Source of the DNA: JAAZCI01 sp046462535
Lineage (GTDB): Bacteria > Pseudomonadota > Gammaproteobacteria > Cardiobacteriales > Wohlfahrtiimonadaceae
Length of the DNA: 64,000 nt
Assembly (NCBI GenBank): GCA_046462535.1
Contig: JBKGVF010000022.1
Location: 62,001-126,000 of the forward strand
Reading direction: 5' to 3'
Both the position numbers and the translations under genes were made by a program. The notes under the pieces are model-generated. The model saw nothing but the letters and a program-made list of their open reading frames with translations, was not told where the DNA came from and did not search any database. Of this stretch, positions 34,142 through 42,328 are shown piece by piece (position 1 is the stretch's first letter; each line of letters opens with the position of its first letter).

Positions 34142-34867
34142 ATGAAGAGTCGTAATTATCTCCACCGCCACCGAGCGCTCTATGCTGATCATGGATTTCT
34201 TCACCATGAGATCGCACGACGAATGATTCAACATTTAGGGGAAGGGGAGCCGAACGATATTGTTAATGATGGGGCGTTTGATGAGTATTTTACTAATCTT
34301 CTCAGGGAGCAGTATCCTAAGGCTACTGTGATGGAGAATATCGATCCTGATCAGCACCAAGAGTATGATCTGATCGTGAGTAATCTCTATCTCCAAGATC
34401 TTCATGGATTTGAGGAGCGTCTTCGTCTCTACTATGAGCGTTTGAAAGGGGGAGGGCGCCTTCTCTTTACAACGATAGGGATGGGGAGCTTCTATGAGTG
34501 GTACGATCCTGATGGTTTTGCACTCAATGGATTTCCTGATATCGAGGATATTGGGAATTTTATGCATGGGTTAGGCTTTAAAGATTCGGTGCTCTATATT
34601 GAGAAGATTACCCTGACCTATGAGCGAATTGAGACACTGCTTAATGATGCGCGCGTTGTCGCGGGACGCCCCTTTGAGCCCTATCAAGGATTGCGCACCC
34701 CCCAATGGTTAGAGCGGACAAAGGCGGCGCTAGAGCGTAATCACGATGGCACCTACTACAATCTCTCTTTCGATATTATTTATGCTGATGCTTCCTTGCC
34801 CGATATTAAGAATCGATATCAGGATGGGGAGGTTCGGGTAGATATTACCAACCTACTGAACTCGTAA
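34142..34867 (+). CDS. BioC/NDUFAF5-like methyltransferase homologue with degenerate SAM site
   Basis: 241 residues. The central part resembles class I methyltransferases of the BioC group: an acidic beta-4 YDLIVSNLYLQDL (~78-90), then YYERLKGGGRLLFTTIGMGS (~99-118). Motif I, normally a glycine-rich loop such as DLGCGTG, is replaced by NDIVNDGAFDEYF (~38-50), which lacks the glycines. SAM binding is therefore doubtful. BioC methylates malonyl-ACP for biotin; no other bio gene is near. It stands alone behind its own promoter, 177 bases before the Fe-S carrier gene. Possibly a non-catalytic or repurposed family member. Confidence 0.6.
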   Translation: MKSRNYLHRHRALYADHGFLHHEIARRMIQHLGEGEPNDIVNDGAFDEYFTNLLREQYPKATVMENIDPDQHQEYDLIVSNLYLQDLHGFEERLRLYYERLKGGGRLLFTTIGMGSFYEWYDPDGFALNGFPDIEDIGNFMHGLGFKDSVLYIEKITLTYERIETLLNDARVVAGRPFEPYQGLRTPQWLERTKAALERNHDGTYYNLSFDIIYADASLPDIKNRYQDGEVRVDITNLLNS

Positions 34868-34932
34868 TGTACGATTTTTCACGATTTGTGGGGGAATTTA
34901 CCCATTCGTAAGAAGAGTTCTTAAATCTCCGC

Positions 34933-34938
34933 TATAAT
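34933..34938 (+). promoter_or_regulatory. -10 element for the A-type Fe-S carrier gene
   Basis: A perfect TATAAT, 106 bases before the carrier start codon. No convincing -35 lies 16-18 bases upstream. An IscR-like dyad overlaps its downstream edge. Confidence 0.45.
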
Positions 34939-34960
34939 TAGGACTAAATTGGTCCTCTAT
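34936..34960 (+). promoter_or_regulatory. IscR type-1-like operator over the transcription start
   Basis: GGACTAAATTGGTCC (34941-34955) is a near-perfect dyad. It contains GACT, six AT-rich bases and GTC, and ends near CTCTAT. Against the type-1 IscR consensus I recall (core GACTRWWWYAGTC, flanks ATA and TAT) the core has one mismatch, while the left flank matches poorly. It lies directly over the expected start site of a Fe-S carrier gene, the kind of gene IscR represses. Regulator assignment is inferred. Confidence 0.42.
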
Positions 34961-35044
34961 AGTCTATTGAGATGAGGATTAACCCGTTTAACAAACAATT
35001 ATCACCCATTAATTGATAGTCGTTAGAGTAAAGGAGTTAAATAG

Positions 35045-35362
35045 ATGTTTACAATTACTGATGCTGCAAAAAAGCAGTTGGCAAAGACCATGATCGACGC
35101 CGAAGCAGAAGCGATTAAGGTGGCGATGAAGCGTTCAGGATGCTCTGGCTATATGTACTACTTAGATTTTTGTAAAGAGGTGGATGATACTTTAGTTTTA
35201 TTAGATCAGGAGCCGGTACAGGTGGTTACAGATGAGGAGATGCTCCCCTTTCTTGAGAATGTCACTTTAGATTATGTTCAAGAGGGATTAAATCGTAGCT
35301 TCAAGTTTAGCAATCCTGCAGCGAAAGGGGCGTGTGGCTGTGGTGACAGCTTTATGCTGTAA
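35045..35362 (+). CDS. A-type iron-sulfur carrier protein (IscA/ErpA/SufA family)
   Basis: 105 residues. The three conserved cysteines are present: one in RSGCSGYMY (~35-37) and two in the C-terminal GACGCGDSF (~97-105). These hold iron or a [2Fe-2S]/[4Fe-4S] cluster at the dimer interface for delivery to client enzymes. I cannot separate IscA, ErpA and SufA on sequence alone. No isc or suf genes adjoin. ATG at 35045 follows AAGGAG. The IscR-like site upstream fits iron-sulfur feedback, and the window encodes major clients (complex I, QueG). Confidence 0.88.
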   Translation: MFTITDAAKKQLAKTMIDAEAEAIKVAMKRSGCSGYMYYLDFCKEVDDTLVLLDQEPVQVVTDEEMLPFLENVTLDYVQEGLNRSFKFSNPAAKGACGCGDSFML

Positions 35363-35409
35363 ATAAGCAATCAAGATCGAGAGATCTAATTGAGGATAAG
35401 GAGAGGGAG

Positions 35410-37182
35410 ATGAGTGGATTAGCAGGGGTTTTAAATCGTAAAGATCAGCGTGTTGAGGAGGCCTTATTAGCTAAGATGGCTGCCCCCTTAAAACGGCGGG
35501 GGCCCGGAGAGGCTAGGATCGCGTACGATAAAATGGTGGGGTTAATCCACACACACCGTAAAAATCATCAGCATCTTGAGGCGCCCTATATCGACCCTGT
35601 TAGAAAGAGCGGCGTCACTATGACTGGTACCATCTACAATAGCGCTGCCTTAAGAGAGCAGCTGGAGATAGCTGGCGCTCAATTTCAAGGAGAGAGTGAT
35701 GGGGAGCTAATTCTGCGTGCCTATTACCATTGGGGTGAGCATTTTGTAAAAGAGCTTGATGGAACCTTTGCGATTGCTCTGTGGGATAGTCAGAAGGAGC
35801 GGTTGCTGCTAACTCGAGATCGGCTTGGAATTGAGCCACTCTATTATGGGCGGAGCGCACAAGGGCTCTACTTTGGCTCTAACACACAATCACTCTTGGC
35901 AACCGGGATGATCGACACCTCTTTTGATAAAGAGGCGCTCCATTTTATGTATACGCTCCATGCAGTGGTGCCTGCGCCATACACCCTCTTTAAAGGGATT
36001 CGTAAAGTTCGCCCTGCCCATCTTTTATGGCTCGATCAAGAGGGGATATTGCGTGAGGAGCGTTACTGGTATCTAAAAGCGCGGCGAAAGCGGAGTGATT
36101 GGTCATATAACGATTGGCGTGATGCGATTGAGCAGGCGCTGTTTCGAGTAGTCAATCGGTATATGGAGGCGGAAGAGGATTCGGTGGGGATGCTCCTATC
36201 TGGTGGGTTAGATTCAACGCTTATCTCAGCCTTAGCGATTGAAGGGGGGCATACGAATTTACAAACCTTCTCCGTTGGCTTTGAGGATGCCCCTGAGGAG
36301 GCGGGTTCAGAGTTTGAGTTTTCCGATCAGTTTGTAGCGAAATATCAAACCGACCACTATAAATTTCAGATCCCGAATAGTGAAGCCTTAACTCGTTTAC
36401 CCGAGGCGGTAGCGGAGATGAGTGAGCCACTCTTTGGGCAAGATGCGATCGGTTTCTATCTCTTGTCAGAAAAGGTAAGTTCCGTCACCTCTATCGTACA
36501 GAGTGGCCAGGGGGCAGATGAGCTCTTTGGGGGTTATTTTTGGTATCCTCTAATGGCTGAAAGCAGAGAGGAGGATCCTTTAAAGCGCTTTAGTGAACAC
36601 TATTTTGATCGCACTCATGAGGAGTGGCTGACCCTTTTCCAGAGCCGTTATCATACTGGGGATATTACTGGAGATTTCATTCGTAGCCATCTTACGGCAC
36701 CAGGGGCTGACACCTTTATGGATCAGGTATGGCGTCTTGATATGACTAATCTTATAACCGATGATCCTGTTAAGCGAGTGGATAATATGACCCAAGCCCA
36801 TGGGCTAGATTCCCGTATGCCCTTTATGGATTATCAACTGGTAGAGCTTGCTATGTCGATGCCCCCAGAGTATAAGTTGGCTCAAAATGGAAAGGGGATC
36901 TTGAAGGATATAGCCCGTGGTCGGGTGCCTGATTCTATTATCGATCGGCCAAAAGCTTACTTCCCTATGCCTGCCTTAAAGTATGTTCGTGGGGATTTCT
37001 ACACCATGATGCGGGATCTACTCACCAGTCAGAAGGCGAGAGAGCGGGGGCTCTTTAATCCCGATTATGTTGCGGATCTTTTAGAGAATCCTGAAGCAGA
37101 ATCGAGCTTTACTAATATTCAAGGATCGAAGCTTTGGCATTGTGCTCTACTAGAGCTTTGGTTGCAGAGTGTTGGTTGCTAG
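35410..37182 (+). CDS. Asparagine-synthase-family amidotransferase, NAGGN-synthase-like, glutaminase Cys replaced by Ser
   Basis: 590 residues in two domains. The synthetase half is intact: PPi-loop LLSGGLDSTLISAL (~264-277), VQSGQGADELFGGY and a C-terminal block (DSRMPFMDYQLVELA, IDRPKAYFPMPALKY, GSKLWHCALLELWLQ). From memory this block is closest to N-acetylglutaminylglutamine amidotransferase, also ~590 residues. The N-terminal glutaminase half looks disabled: the protein begins MSGLAG instead of MCG, so the catalytic Cys is Ser; the usual NGEIYN is TGTIYN; RGPD is RGPG. It may use free ammonia or have another role. The acetyltransferase/ATP-grasp partner of the NAGGN pathway is not nearby. 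It follows the Fe-S carrier gene by 47 bases and ends at a strong terminator. Confidence 0.75.
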   Translation: MSGLAGVLNRKDQRVEEALLAKMAAPLKRRGPGEARIAYDKMVGLIHTHRKNHQHLEAPYIDPVRKSGVTMTGTIYNSAALREQLEIAGAQFQGESDGELILRAYYHWGEHFVKELDGTFAIALWDSQKERLLLTRDRLGIEPLYYGRSAQGLYFGSNTQSLLATGMIDTSFDKEALHFMYTLHAVVPAPYTLFKGIRKVRPAHLLWLDQEGILREERYWYLKARRKRSDWSYNDWRDAIEQALFRVVNRYMEAEEDSVGMLLSGGLDSTLISALAIEGGHTNLQTFSVGFEDAPEEAGSEFEFSDQFVAKYQTDHYKFQIPNSEALTRLPEAVAEMSEPLFGQDAIGFYLLSEKVSSVTSIVQSGQGADELFGGYFWYPLMAESREEDPLKRFSEHYFDRTHEEWLTLFQSRYHTGDITGDFIRSHLTAPGADTFMDQVWRLDMTNLITDDPVKRVDNMTQAHGLDSRMPFMDYQLVELAMSMPPEYKLAQNGKGILKDIARGRVPDSIIDRPKAYFPMPALKYVRGDFYTMMRDLLTSQKARERGLFNPDYVADLLENPEAESSFTNIQGSKLWHCALLELWLQSVGC

Positions 37183-37224
37183 CTAGGTAGGGTCTTTAAA
37201 CATATAAAATGGATAAAATGTAAG

Positions 37225-37249
37225 AGGGGGCATTTAAGCCCCCTTTTTT
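37225..37249 (+). terminator. Terminator after the asparagine-synthase-like gene
   Basis: AGGGGGC (37225-37231) pairs with GCCCCCT (37238-37244), with a 6-base loop and six T residues. It ends the transcript from the plus-strand genes before the convergent SDR. Confidence 0.92.
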
Positions 37250-37270
37250 AATCCCCTCTGGATACTTGAT

Positions 37271-37891
37271 TTATATCTTTAGGGTAACGCCTGTAATTAG
37301 ACTCTCAACTGAGCGTTGATAAGCTAGAGCCATCTTATGGGCAGGGATCGGTTCAAAACCTGGAAAGGCACTTAACCCCGGCTCGGGCGTTTCGGCAGCT
37401 AAGCTTGGGCTGACAACATTGAGTCTTATCCCGTTAGGCATCTCAGTGGCAGCGGCCATGACCCACTTTTCAAGGGCACCATTAACCATGCTAAGAGCAG
37501 ATCCTCCAATAATCGGCTCATCACTGGTGGTTCCAGAGGTAAGTGTGATAGATCCTCTTGGAGGCAGGAGCGTACGGGCAGCTAAGGCGAGATTTACTTG
37601 CCCCATAAGCTTATCGATAATCCCAAGATAGTAGGGGGATTGCTCGAGGGAGGTGACCTCTATCTGCTCGAGGGGGATAAACTCTGCACGACCTGCTGTT
37701 GAGATTATATGATCAAGGGGCCCTACCTCGCGTAAGGCCTCCATTAGGGCGTTAGGGTCGCTAAGATCAAATTGAAGATCACCCTCATCTAGTGAGGCGC
37801 GGATGATCTCATAACGGGGGGTCAATAGCTTATCGACTGCGCTACCAATGATGCCTGTCGCCCCTACTAAGAGTAGACGTGGCTTACTCAT
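37271..37891 (-). CDS. Short-chain dehydrogenase-like protein lacking the YxxxK pair
   Basis: 206 residues from ATG 37891, behind AAAGGAG; the frame extends further upstream but the family start is MSKPRLLLVGATGIIGSAV. The Rossmann glycine motif GATGIIG is intact, as are STAGRAEF and the serine block LTSGTTS. The region expected to hold the catalytic Tyr-x3-Lys reads SALSMVNGALEKW, with neither residue in place. A subfamily of SDR-like proteins shares this form. It overlaps the tautomerase gene by 8 bases, suggesting coupled translation. Substrate unknown. Confidence 0.75.
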   Translation of the reverse strand: MSKPRLLLVGATGIIGSAVDKLLTPRYEIIRASLDEGDLQFDLSDPNALMEALREVGPLDHIISTAGRAEFIPLEQIEVTSLEQSPYYLGIIDKLMGQVNLALAARTLLPPRGSITLTSGTTSDEPIIGGSALSMVNGALEKWVMAAATEMPNGIRLNVVSPSLAAETPEPGLSAFPGFEPIPAHKMALAYQRSVESLITGVTLKI

Positions 37892-38099
37892 CCCCTTGCT
37901 CCTTTGCCCCTTTGCACTTCTCTGAAAAGAGTACACCAGCGGTAGCCCAATTATTATTGGGAACATCTTCAAAGGTGATGTAGATATGTTCGGGAGCGCT
38001 CCCTAAATGGCGTACGAGGGTATCGGTAATCTCTTTGGCTACTGCTGCTTTCACCTCATCACTGCGACCTTCAAGCATTGCGACATTAACAATTGGCAT
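37884..38099 (-). CDS. 4-oxalocrotonate tautomerase family protein
   Basis: 71 residues, starting Met-Pro (MPIVNVAMLEG). Pro-1 is the catalytic base after Met removal. ITDTLVRHLGSAPEHIYITF and the ITFEDVPNNNWATAG region match small tautomerases that act as hexamers. The family interconverts keto and enol forms of 2-oxo acids. It sits between dadA (upstream) and the SDR-like gene, which it overlaps. Substrate unknown; the DadA neighbour, which releases 2-oxo acids, is suggestive only. Confidence 0.85.
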   Translation of the reverse strand: MPIVNVAMLEGRSDEVKAAVAKEITDTLVRHLGSAPEHIYITFEDVPNNNWATAGVLFSEKCKGAKEQGDE

Positions 38100-38184
38100 A
38101 AATAACTCCTCTTTTCTATTAGTTGATTGTGTTGACTGATATTTGTTGATTTTCGGCTGCTAACTTTTGACTATCCCCTCTTGA

Positions 38185-39465
38185 TTAGTAGCGGGCCAGT
38201 GCATACGCTTCTGAGGGTAGAGACGTTGGCTTATTAGAGATAATATCGGTAATCAGTGTGGCTGATCCTGCGCTCATGGTCCAACCAAAGGTGCCATGAC
38301 CACTATTAATATAGAGATTATTGAGGGGTGTTGCACCAATGATTGGGGTGCCGTCGGGGGTCATTGGACGAAATCCCGCCCATGGATTCGCCTCATTAGG
38401 GTCAACGGCATCGGGAAACCACTGAAGGAAGGTGCGTTTAATCGTTTCGATCTGCTTTGGCTTTAACCGTGAATTAAAGCCTTCAATACCTGCATAGCCT
38501 GCTACCCGAATAGTATTATCAAAACGGGTAATGGCGATATTTTGGCTAGTATCGAAGAGGGAGTAGCGGGGGGCTGCATCGGGCTCAATAATAGGAAAGG
38601 TGAGGGAATATCCTTTTACTGGATAGATAGGCACCTTTAGATGGCGGCGCAATAGTGCTGAACTTCGAGCACCTGTAGTAAAGAGGTAGCGGTCGGCACT
38701 AATTGTCTCATCATCTCCGATAACTAAAGCGCGAACAGAGTGATCCTCTACTAAAACTTCGGTAACAGCAGTATTGTAGTGGATGGTGACCCCTAAGCGG
38801 GGGAGCAATGAGGCAAGTGATTGGGCAAAGAGCAGACTGTCCCCCGATGCCTCTTGTGTTAGATGTAGGGCGCCAACAATCGGTTTTTGACTCCGTTTTA
38901 GCGCTGGCTCATGGAGAAAGAGCTCCTCTTTTGTGAGGAGCTTACTGGGGATCTGGAACTGCTCAAGCATCTTCTGTTGTGCTTTTGCGGCCTCAAGCTG
39001 TGCCCCATTTTGGCAGATCTGAAGAATCCCATGAGTCTGCTTAGAGAAGTTAAGGGGTGGGAGATGGTGCTTCTTCAGTGCGTGATTGATGGCCTCCTCC
39101 ATCTTTGGGAACTCGCTGCTGCTTAAGGCTGAGAGGGCTACCATCCGCTTCTGATTACGTTTAAAGGCGCTCTCATTAGCTTCACGAAAGGTGCGCCATA
39201 ACCAGCCTGTTTGCGCAAAGGAGAAGGTGGGGCGAATGGCGAGATATGGGGTGGGTGAGATGAGGTTTTTGAACGCCATAGAGATTACACCTGGCTTAGC
39301 ATGGGGGGCACTGTGACCGACAGAGAGCATCCCACCATTAGCAAAACTTGCCCCAAGAGAGGGGCCATCATTCTGCTCAATAATGGTGACTTTATACCCC
39401 GCTTCCGTTAAGCGCCATGCTGATGTTAGGCCAATAATACCCGCCCCAACAATAATGATCTCCAT
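38185..39465 (-). CDS. dadA: D-amino acid dehydrogenase (FAD)
   Basis: 426 residues. The N-terminal FAD motif IIVGAGIIGLTSAWRLTEAG (~4-23) is followed by the DAO-fold signatures GASFANGGMLS and, near the C-terminus, WAGFRPMTPDGTPIIG and NSGHGTFGWTMSAGSA. It oxidises D-amino acids to 2-oxo acids and ammonia, passing electrons to the respiratory quinone pool at the inner membrane. No alr/dadX racemase is adjacent. ATG at 39463-39465. It lies 85 bases before the tautomerase gene and is probably in the same transcript. The ~296-base gap to codB has no gene. Confidence 0.88.
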   Translation of the reverse strand: MEIIIVGAGIIGLTSAWRLTEAGYKVTIIEQNDGPSLGASFANGGMLSVGHSAPHAKPGVISMAFKNLISPTPYLAIRPTFSFAQTGWLWRTFREANESAFKRNQKRMVALSALSSSEFPKMEEAINHALKKHHLPPLNFSKQTHGILQICQNGAQLEAAKAQQKMLEQFQIPSKLLTKEELFLHEPALKRSQKPIVGALHLTQEASGDSLLFAQSLASLLPRLGVTIHYNTAVTEVLVEDHSVRALVIGDDETISADRYLFTTGARSSALLRRHLKVPIYPVKGYSLTFPIIEPDAAPRYSLFDTSQNIAITRFDNTIRVAGYAGIEGFNSRLKPKQIETIKRTFLQWFPDAVDPNEANPWAGFRPMTPDGTPIIGATPLNNLYINSGHGTFGWTMSAGSATLITDIISNKPTSLPSEAYALARY

Positions 39466-39651
39466 ACGTATCTCCCCCTTTACTCTCCACCTAATTAGTT
39501 AACGATTTCCACTATAACATGCTCTATTTATCTATAAAGAGTAGTGAAGAAAGATTCTTATAGCTCTTCTATAAGGAGCGGTGATACTTCGATAGAATCA
39601 GTTGGTTAGAGGGGGAAGGGTGGGGATGAGTCAAAAAAAGGGGGGATCCAA

Positions 39652-39680
39652 TTTATTTTTATAGGGTAAACCGTTATGAT
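39652..39680 (+). promoter_or_regulatory. Tentative codBA promoter
   Basis: TTTATT (39652-39657) and TATGAT (39675-39680) are spaced 17 bases, about 80 bases before codB. A short inverted repeat (GATAC...GTATC, 39678-39697) overlaps the expected start site. No PurR-like or riboswitch sequence was recognised in the 296-base gap. Confidence 0.3.
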
Positions 39681-39761
39681 ACGAGCACCCTTGTATCTAG
39701 GGAGACTGCGCCTTTTCGGTATCTATCTTATAACTATTTTCCTTCTTATTTAGGAGTCAAT

Positions 39762-41000
39762 ATGTCGCTTGAATCTTCGCAGGATATTAACTTTAGTCAT
39801 GGACCGGTTCCTGATCGCTATCGTAAAAATATCTTCTCGTTAGCATTTATTATGTTGGGGCTCACCTTCTTCTCTGCCAGTATGTTAGCAGGGGGGAATT
39901 TAGGGGCTGGGCTCACCTTAAAAAATTTCTTCTGGGCAATTTTAATCGGAAATGGGTTCCTCTCCCTCTATACTGCCTTCTTAGGATATATCGGTGTTAA
40001 AACGGGGCTGACAACACATCTTTTAGCGCGATACTCCTTTGGGGTGAAGGGATCTTGGCTCCCCTCACTTCTATTAGCTGGAACGCAGGTGGGGTGGTTT
40101 GGTGTTGGTGTGGCGATGTTTGTAATTCCCGTCAGTGAGGTGACAGGGTTAAATATCTATCTACTGATTGCCCTTGCCGGTGCGATGATGACAGCGACAA
40201 TGTTTTTTGGTGTGAATGCTTTGGCGGCGCTTGCTATATTAGCGGTGCCCACTATGACCATATTAGGGGTCTATTCAGTTACTGCCGCTGTGGGGAGCGC
40301 CGGGGGGTATGAGGCGCTGAAATTGATTGAGCCGAAAGAGCCGCTCAGTATGGCTAGCGCCCTGACGATCGTTATCGGTTCCTTCATTAGTGCAGGAAGT
40401 CTCACTGCCGACTTTTTACGCTTTGGTCGAAATGCTTTTACCGCGATTACTGTTGCCGTGATCGCCTTCTTTATTGGGAACTCCCTAATGTTTATCTTTG
40501 GTGCGATGGGCACGTTAGCCTTAGGTGAGGCCGATATCTTTGATGTAATGTTAGCGCAAGGGCTCATTATCCCGGCAATTTTTGTCTTGGGGCTCAATAT
40601 CTGGACAACTAACAATAATGCTCTCTATGCGTCGGGACTTGGCTTTGCCAACATTACCGGTCTCTCAAGTAAGATGTTATCAATCATTTTAGGGGTGGTG
40701 GGAACCATTTTTGCCCTCTGGCTCTATAATAACTTTGTCGGGTGGCTGGTATTTCTCTCCTCAGCGATTCCTCCTGTGGGAACGGTGATTATTACCGATT
40801 ACCTCTTGGGGCGAAAGCGTTATGAGGAGATTTTACAGATGGATCAGATCACCATTAACTGGAATGCGATTGCTGCGGTACTGCTGGGGATGATTGCAAG
40901 CCATACACTACCGGGCATTGTCCCTCTCAATGCAGTGTTAGTGGCATTGGTAAGTTATATTTTACTTGAGAAGATTATTGGAAATAAAGGGAAGAGGTAA
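39762..41000 (+). CDS. codB: Cytosine permease
   Basis: 412 residues, about 12 membrane helices, NCS1 nucleobase transporter family. CodB-like stretches include LGLTFFSASMLAGGNLGAGL (~31-50), TGLTTHLLARYSFGVKGSW and ADFLRFGRN. Imports cytosine with a coupled ion. The gene ends 3 bases before the codA start, so codBA forms an operon. ATG at 39762 follows TTAGGAG. Confidence 0.92.
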   Translation: MSLESSQDINFSHGPVPDRYRKNIFSLAFIMLGLTFFSASMLAGGNLGAGLTLKNFFWAILIGNGFLSLYTAFLGYIGVKTGLTTHLLARYSFGVKGSWLPSLLLAGTQVGWFGVGVAMFVIPVSEVTGLNIYLLIALAGAMMTATMFFGVNALAALAILAVPTMTILGVYSVTAAVGSAGGYEALKLIEPKEPLSMASALTIVIGSFISAGSLTADFLRFGRNAFTAITVAVIAFFIGNSLMFIFGAMGTLALGEADIFDVMLAQGLIIPAIFVLGLNIWTTNNNALYASGLGFANITGLSSKMLSIILGVVGTIFALWLYNNFVGWLVFLSSAIPPVGTVIITDYLLGRKRYEEILQMDQITINWNAIAAVLLGMIASHTLPGIVPLNAVLVALVSYILLEKIIGNKGKR

Positions 41001-41003
41001 GTG

Positions 41004-42284
41004 ATGAATCTCATTATTAATAATGTGCACCGATATGGTGAAGATGGGTTGTGGCAGGTGATTATTGAGTCGGGGCACTTTGCTGCGTTTATCGCAATGT
41101 CAGAAGCAAAGGAGCCGCAGGAGGGGGCTAGAGTTCTCGATGGGGAGGGGGGCTTGCTCATTCCCCCCTTTGTGGAGTCCCATATCCATCTTGATACAAC
41201 GCAGACGGCAGGTGATCCAAACTGGAATGAGTCGGGAACTCTGTTTGAAGGGATTGAGCGATGGGCAGAGCGTAAGGCGAAGCTCACCTTTGAAGATGTG
41301 AAGGAGCGGGCTTGGCGAACCTTGCGCTGGCAGATAGCCAATGGGATTCAGTATGTTCGTACCCATGTGGATACCTCTGACCCTACATTAATGGCACTTC
41401 GGGCAATGTTAGAGGTGCGTGAAGAGGTGGCCCCTTGGATTGAGCTCCAGATTGTTGCTTTCCCGCAGGAGGGGGTTCTCTCCTACCCTAATGGGGCGGC
41501 ACTATTGAGAGAGGCGATGGTACTTGGTGCTGATGCTGTAGGGGGGATTCCCCACTTTGAGTTCACGCGTGAGTATGGGGTGGAATCACTGGAGTATATC
41601 TTTTCATTAGCAGAGGAGTTTGATGCATTAATCGATATCCATTGTGATGAGATTGATGATGAGCAATCGCGCTTTTTAGAGAGTGTTGCGGCATTTGCCT
41701 ATCGCGATCGATTAGGGGCGAAGGTAACAGCGAGTCATACAACTGCGATGCACTCCTACAATGATGCCTATACCTCTCGCCTCTTTCGTTTACTGAAGTT
41801 ATCTGAAATTAATTTTGTTGCAAATCCGTTAGTGAATATTCATCTACAAGGGCGGTTTGACCACTACCCTAAGCGACGTGGCATGACACGGGTGAAGGAG
41901 CTATTGGCAGCAGGGATGAATGTCTCATTTGGTCATGATGATGTCTTTGATCCATGGTATCCATTAGGGACCGGAAATATGTTGCAGGTGCTCCATATGG
42001 GGCTCCATGTAGGGCAGATGATGGGGTATCCTGAGTTAGATGGAGGATTGCGACTAGTGACTGAAAATGGTGCAAAGACACTCAATATAGAGGCGTATGG
42101 TCTTAAGGTAGGCGCTCCGGCAAATGGGGTAATTTTACCTGCCCGCAGTGGCTTTGATGCACTTCGACGTCAGGTGCCTATCCGCTACTCTATCCGTAAG
42201 GGGGAGATCATTGCTGAGGGGCGTCCGGCTGAGAGTAAGATCTATCTAGATGGGGCGTGGCAGCAGGTGGATTATTGTCAGTAG
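41004..42284 (+). CDS. codA: Cytosine deaminase
   Basis: 426 residues from ATG 41004 (GTG 41001 is an in-frame alternative; AAGAGG precedes). Amidohydrolase-superfamily metal ligands: ESHIHLD (~57-63), DIHCDEIDDEQS (~208-219), and the catalytic Asp in FGHDDVFDPWYPLGTGNMLQ, closely resembling the E. coli CodA stretch. Converts cytosine to uracil and ammonia with one Fe or Zn. Works with CodB in cytosine salvage. Confidence 0.95.
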   Translation: MNLIINNVHRYGEDGLWQVIIESGHFAAFIAMSEAKEPQEGARVLDGEGGLLIPPFVESHIHLDTTQTAGDPNWNESGTLFEGIERWAERKAKLTFEDVKERAWRTLRWQIANGIQYVRTHVDTSDPTLMALRAMLEVREEVAPWIELQIVAFPQEGVLSYPNGAALLREAMVLGADAVGGIPHFEFTREYGVESLEYIFSLAEEFDALIDIHCDEIDDEQSRFLESVAAFAYRDRLGAKVTASHTTAMHSYNDAYTSRLFRLLKLSEINFVANPLVNIHLQGRFDHYPKRRGMTRVKELLAAGMNVSFGHDDVFDPWYPLGTGNMLQVLHMGLHVGQMMGYPELDGGLRLVTENGAKTLNIEAYGLKVGAPANGVILPARSGFDALRRQVPIRYSIRKGEIIAEGRPAESKIYLDGAWQQVDYCQ

Positions 42285-42328
42285 TAGTCGATCGATTTTA
42301 GTTATGAAGAGGGGGGATGGAGGCGATT

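Noticed and set aside
39466..39761. Possible purine or pyrimidine riboswitch ahead of codB
   Set aside because: No conserved aptamer core was recognised; only a weak promoter and a 5-base inverted repeat are visible.
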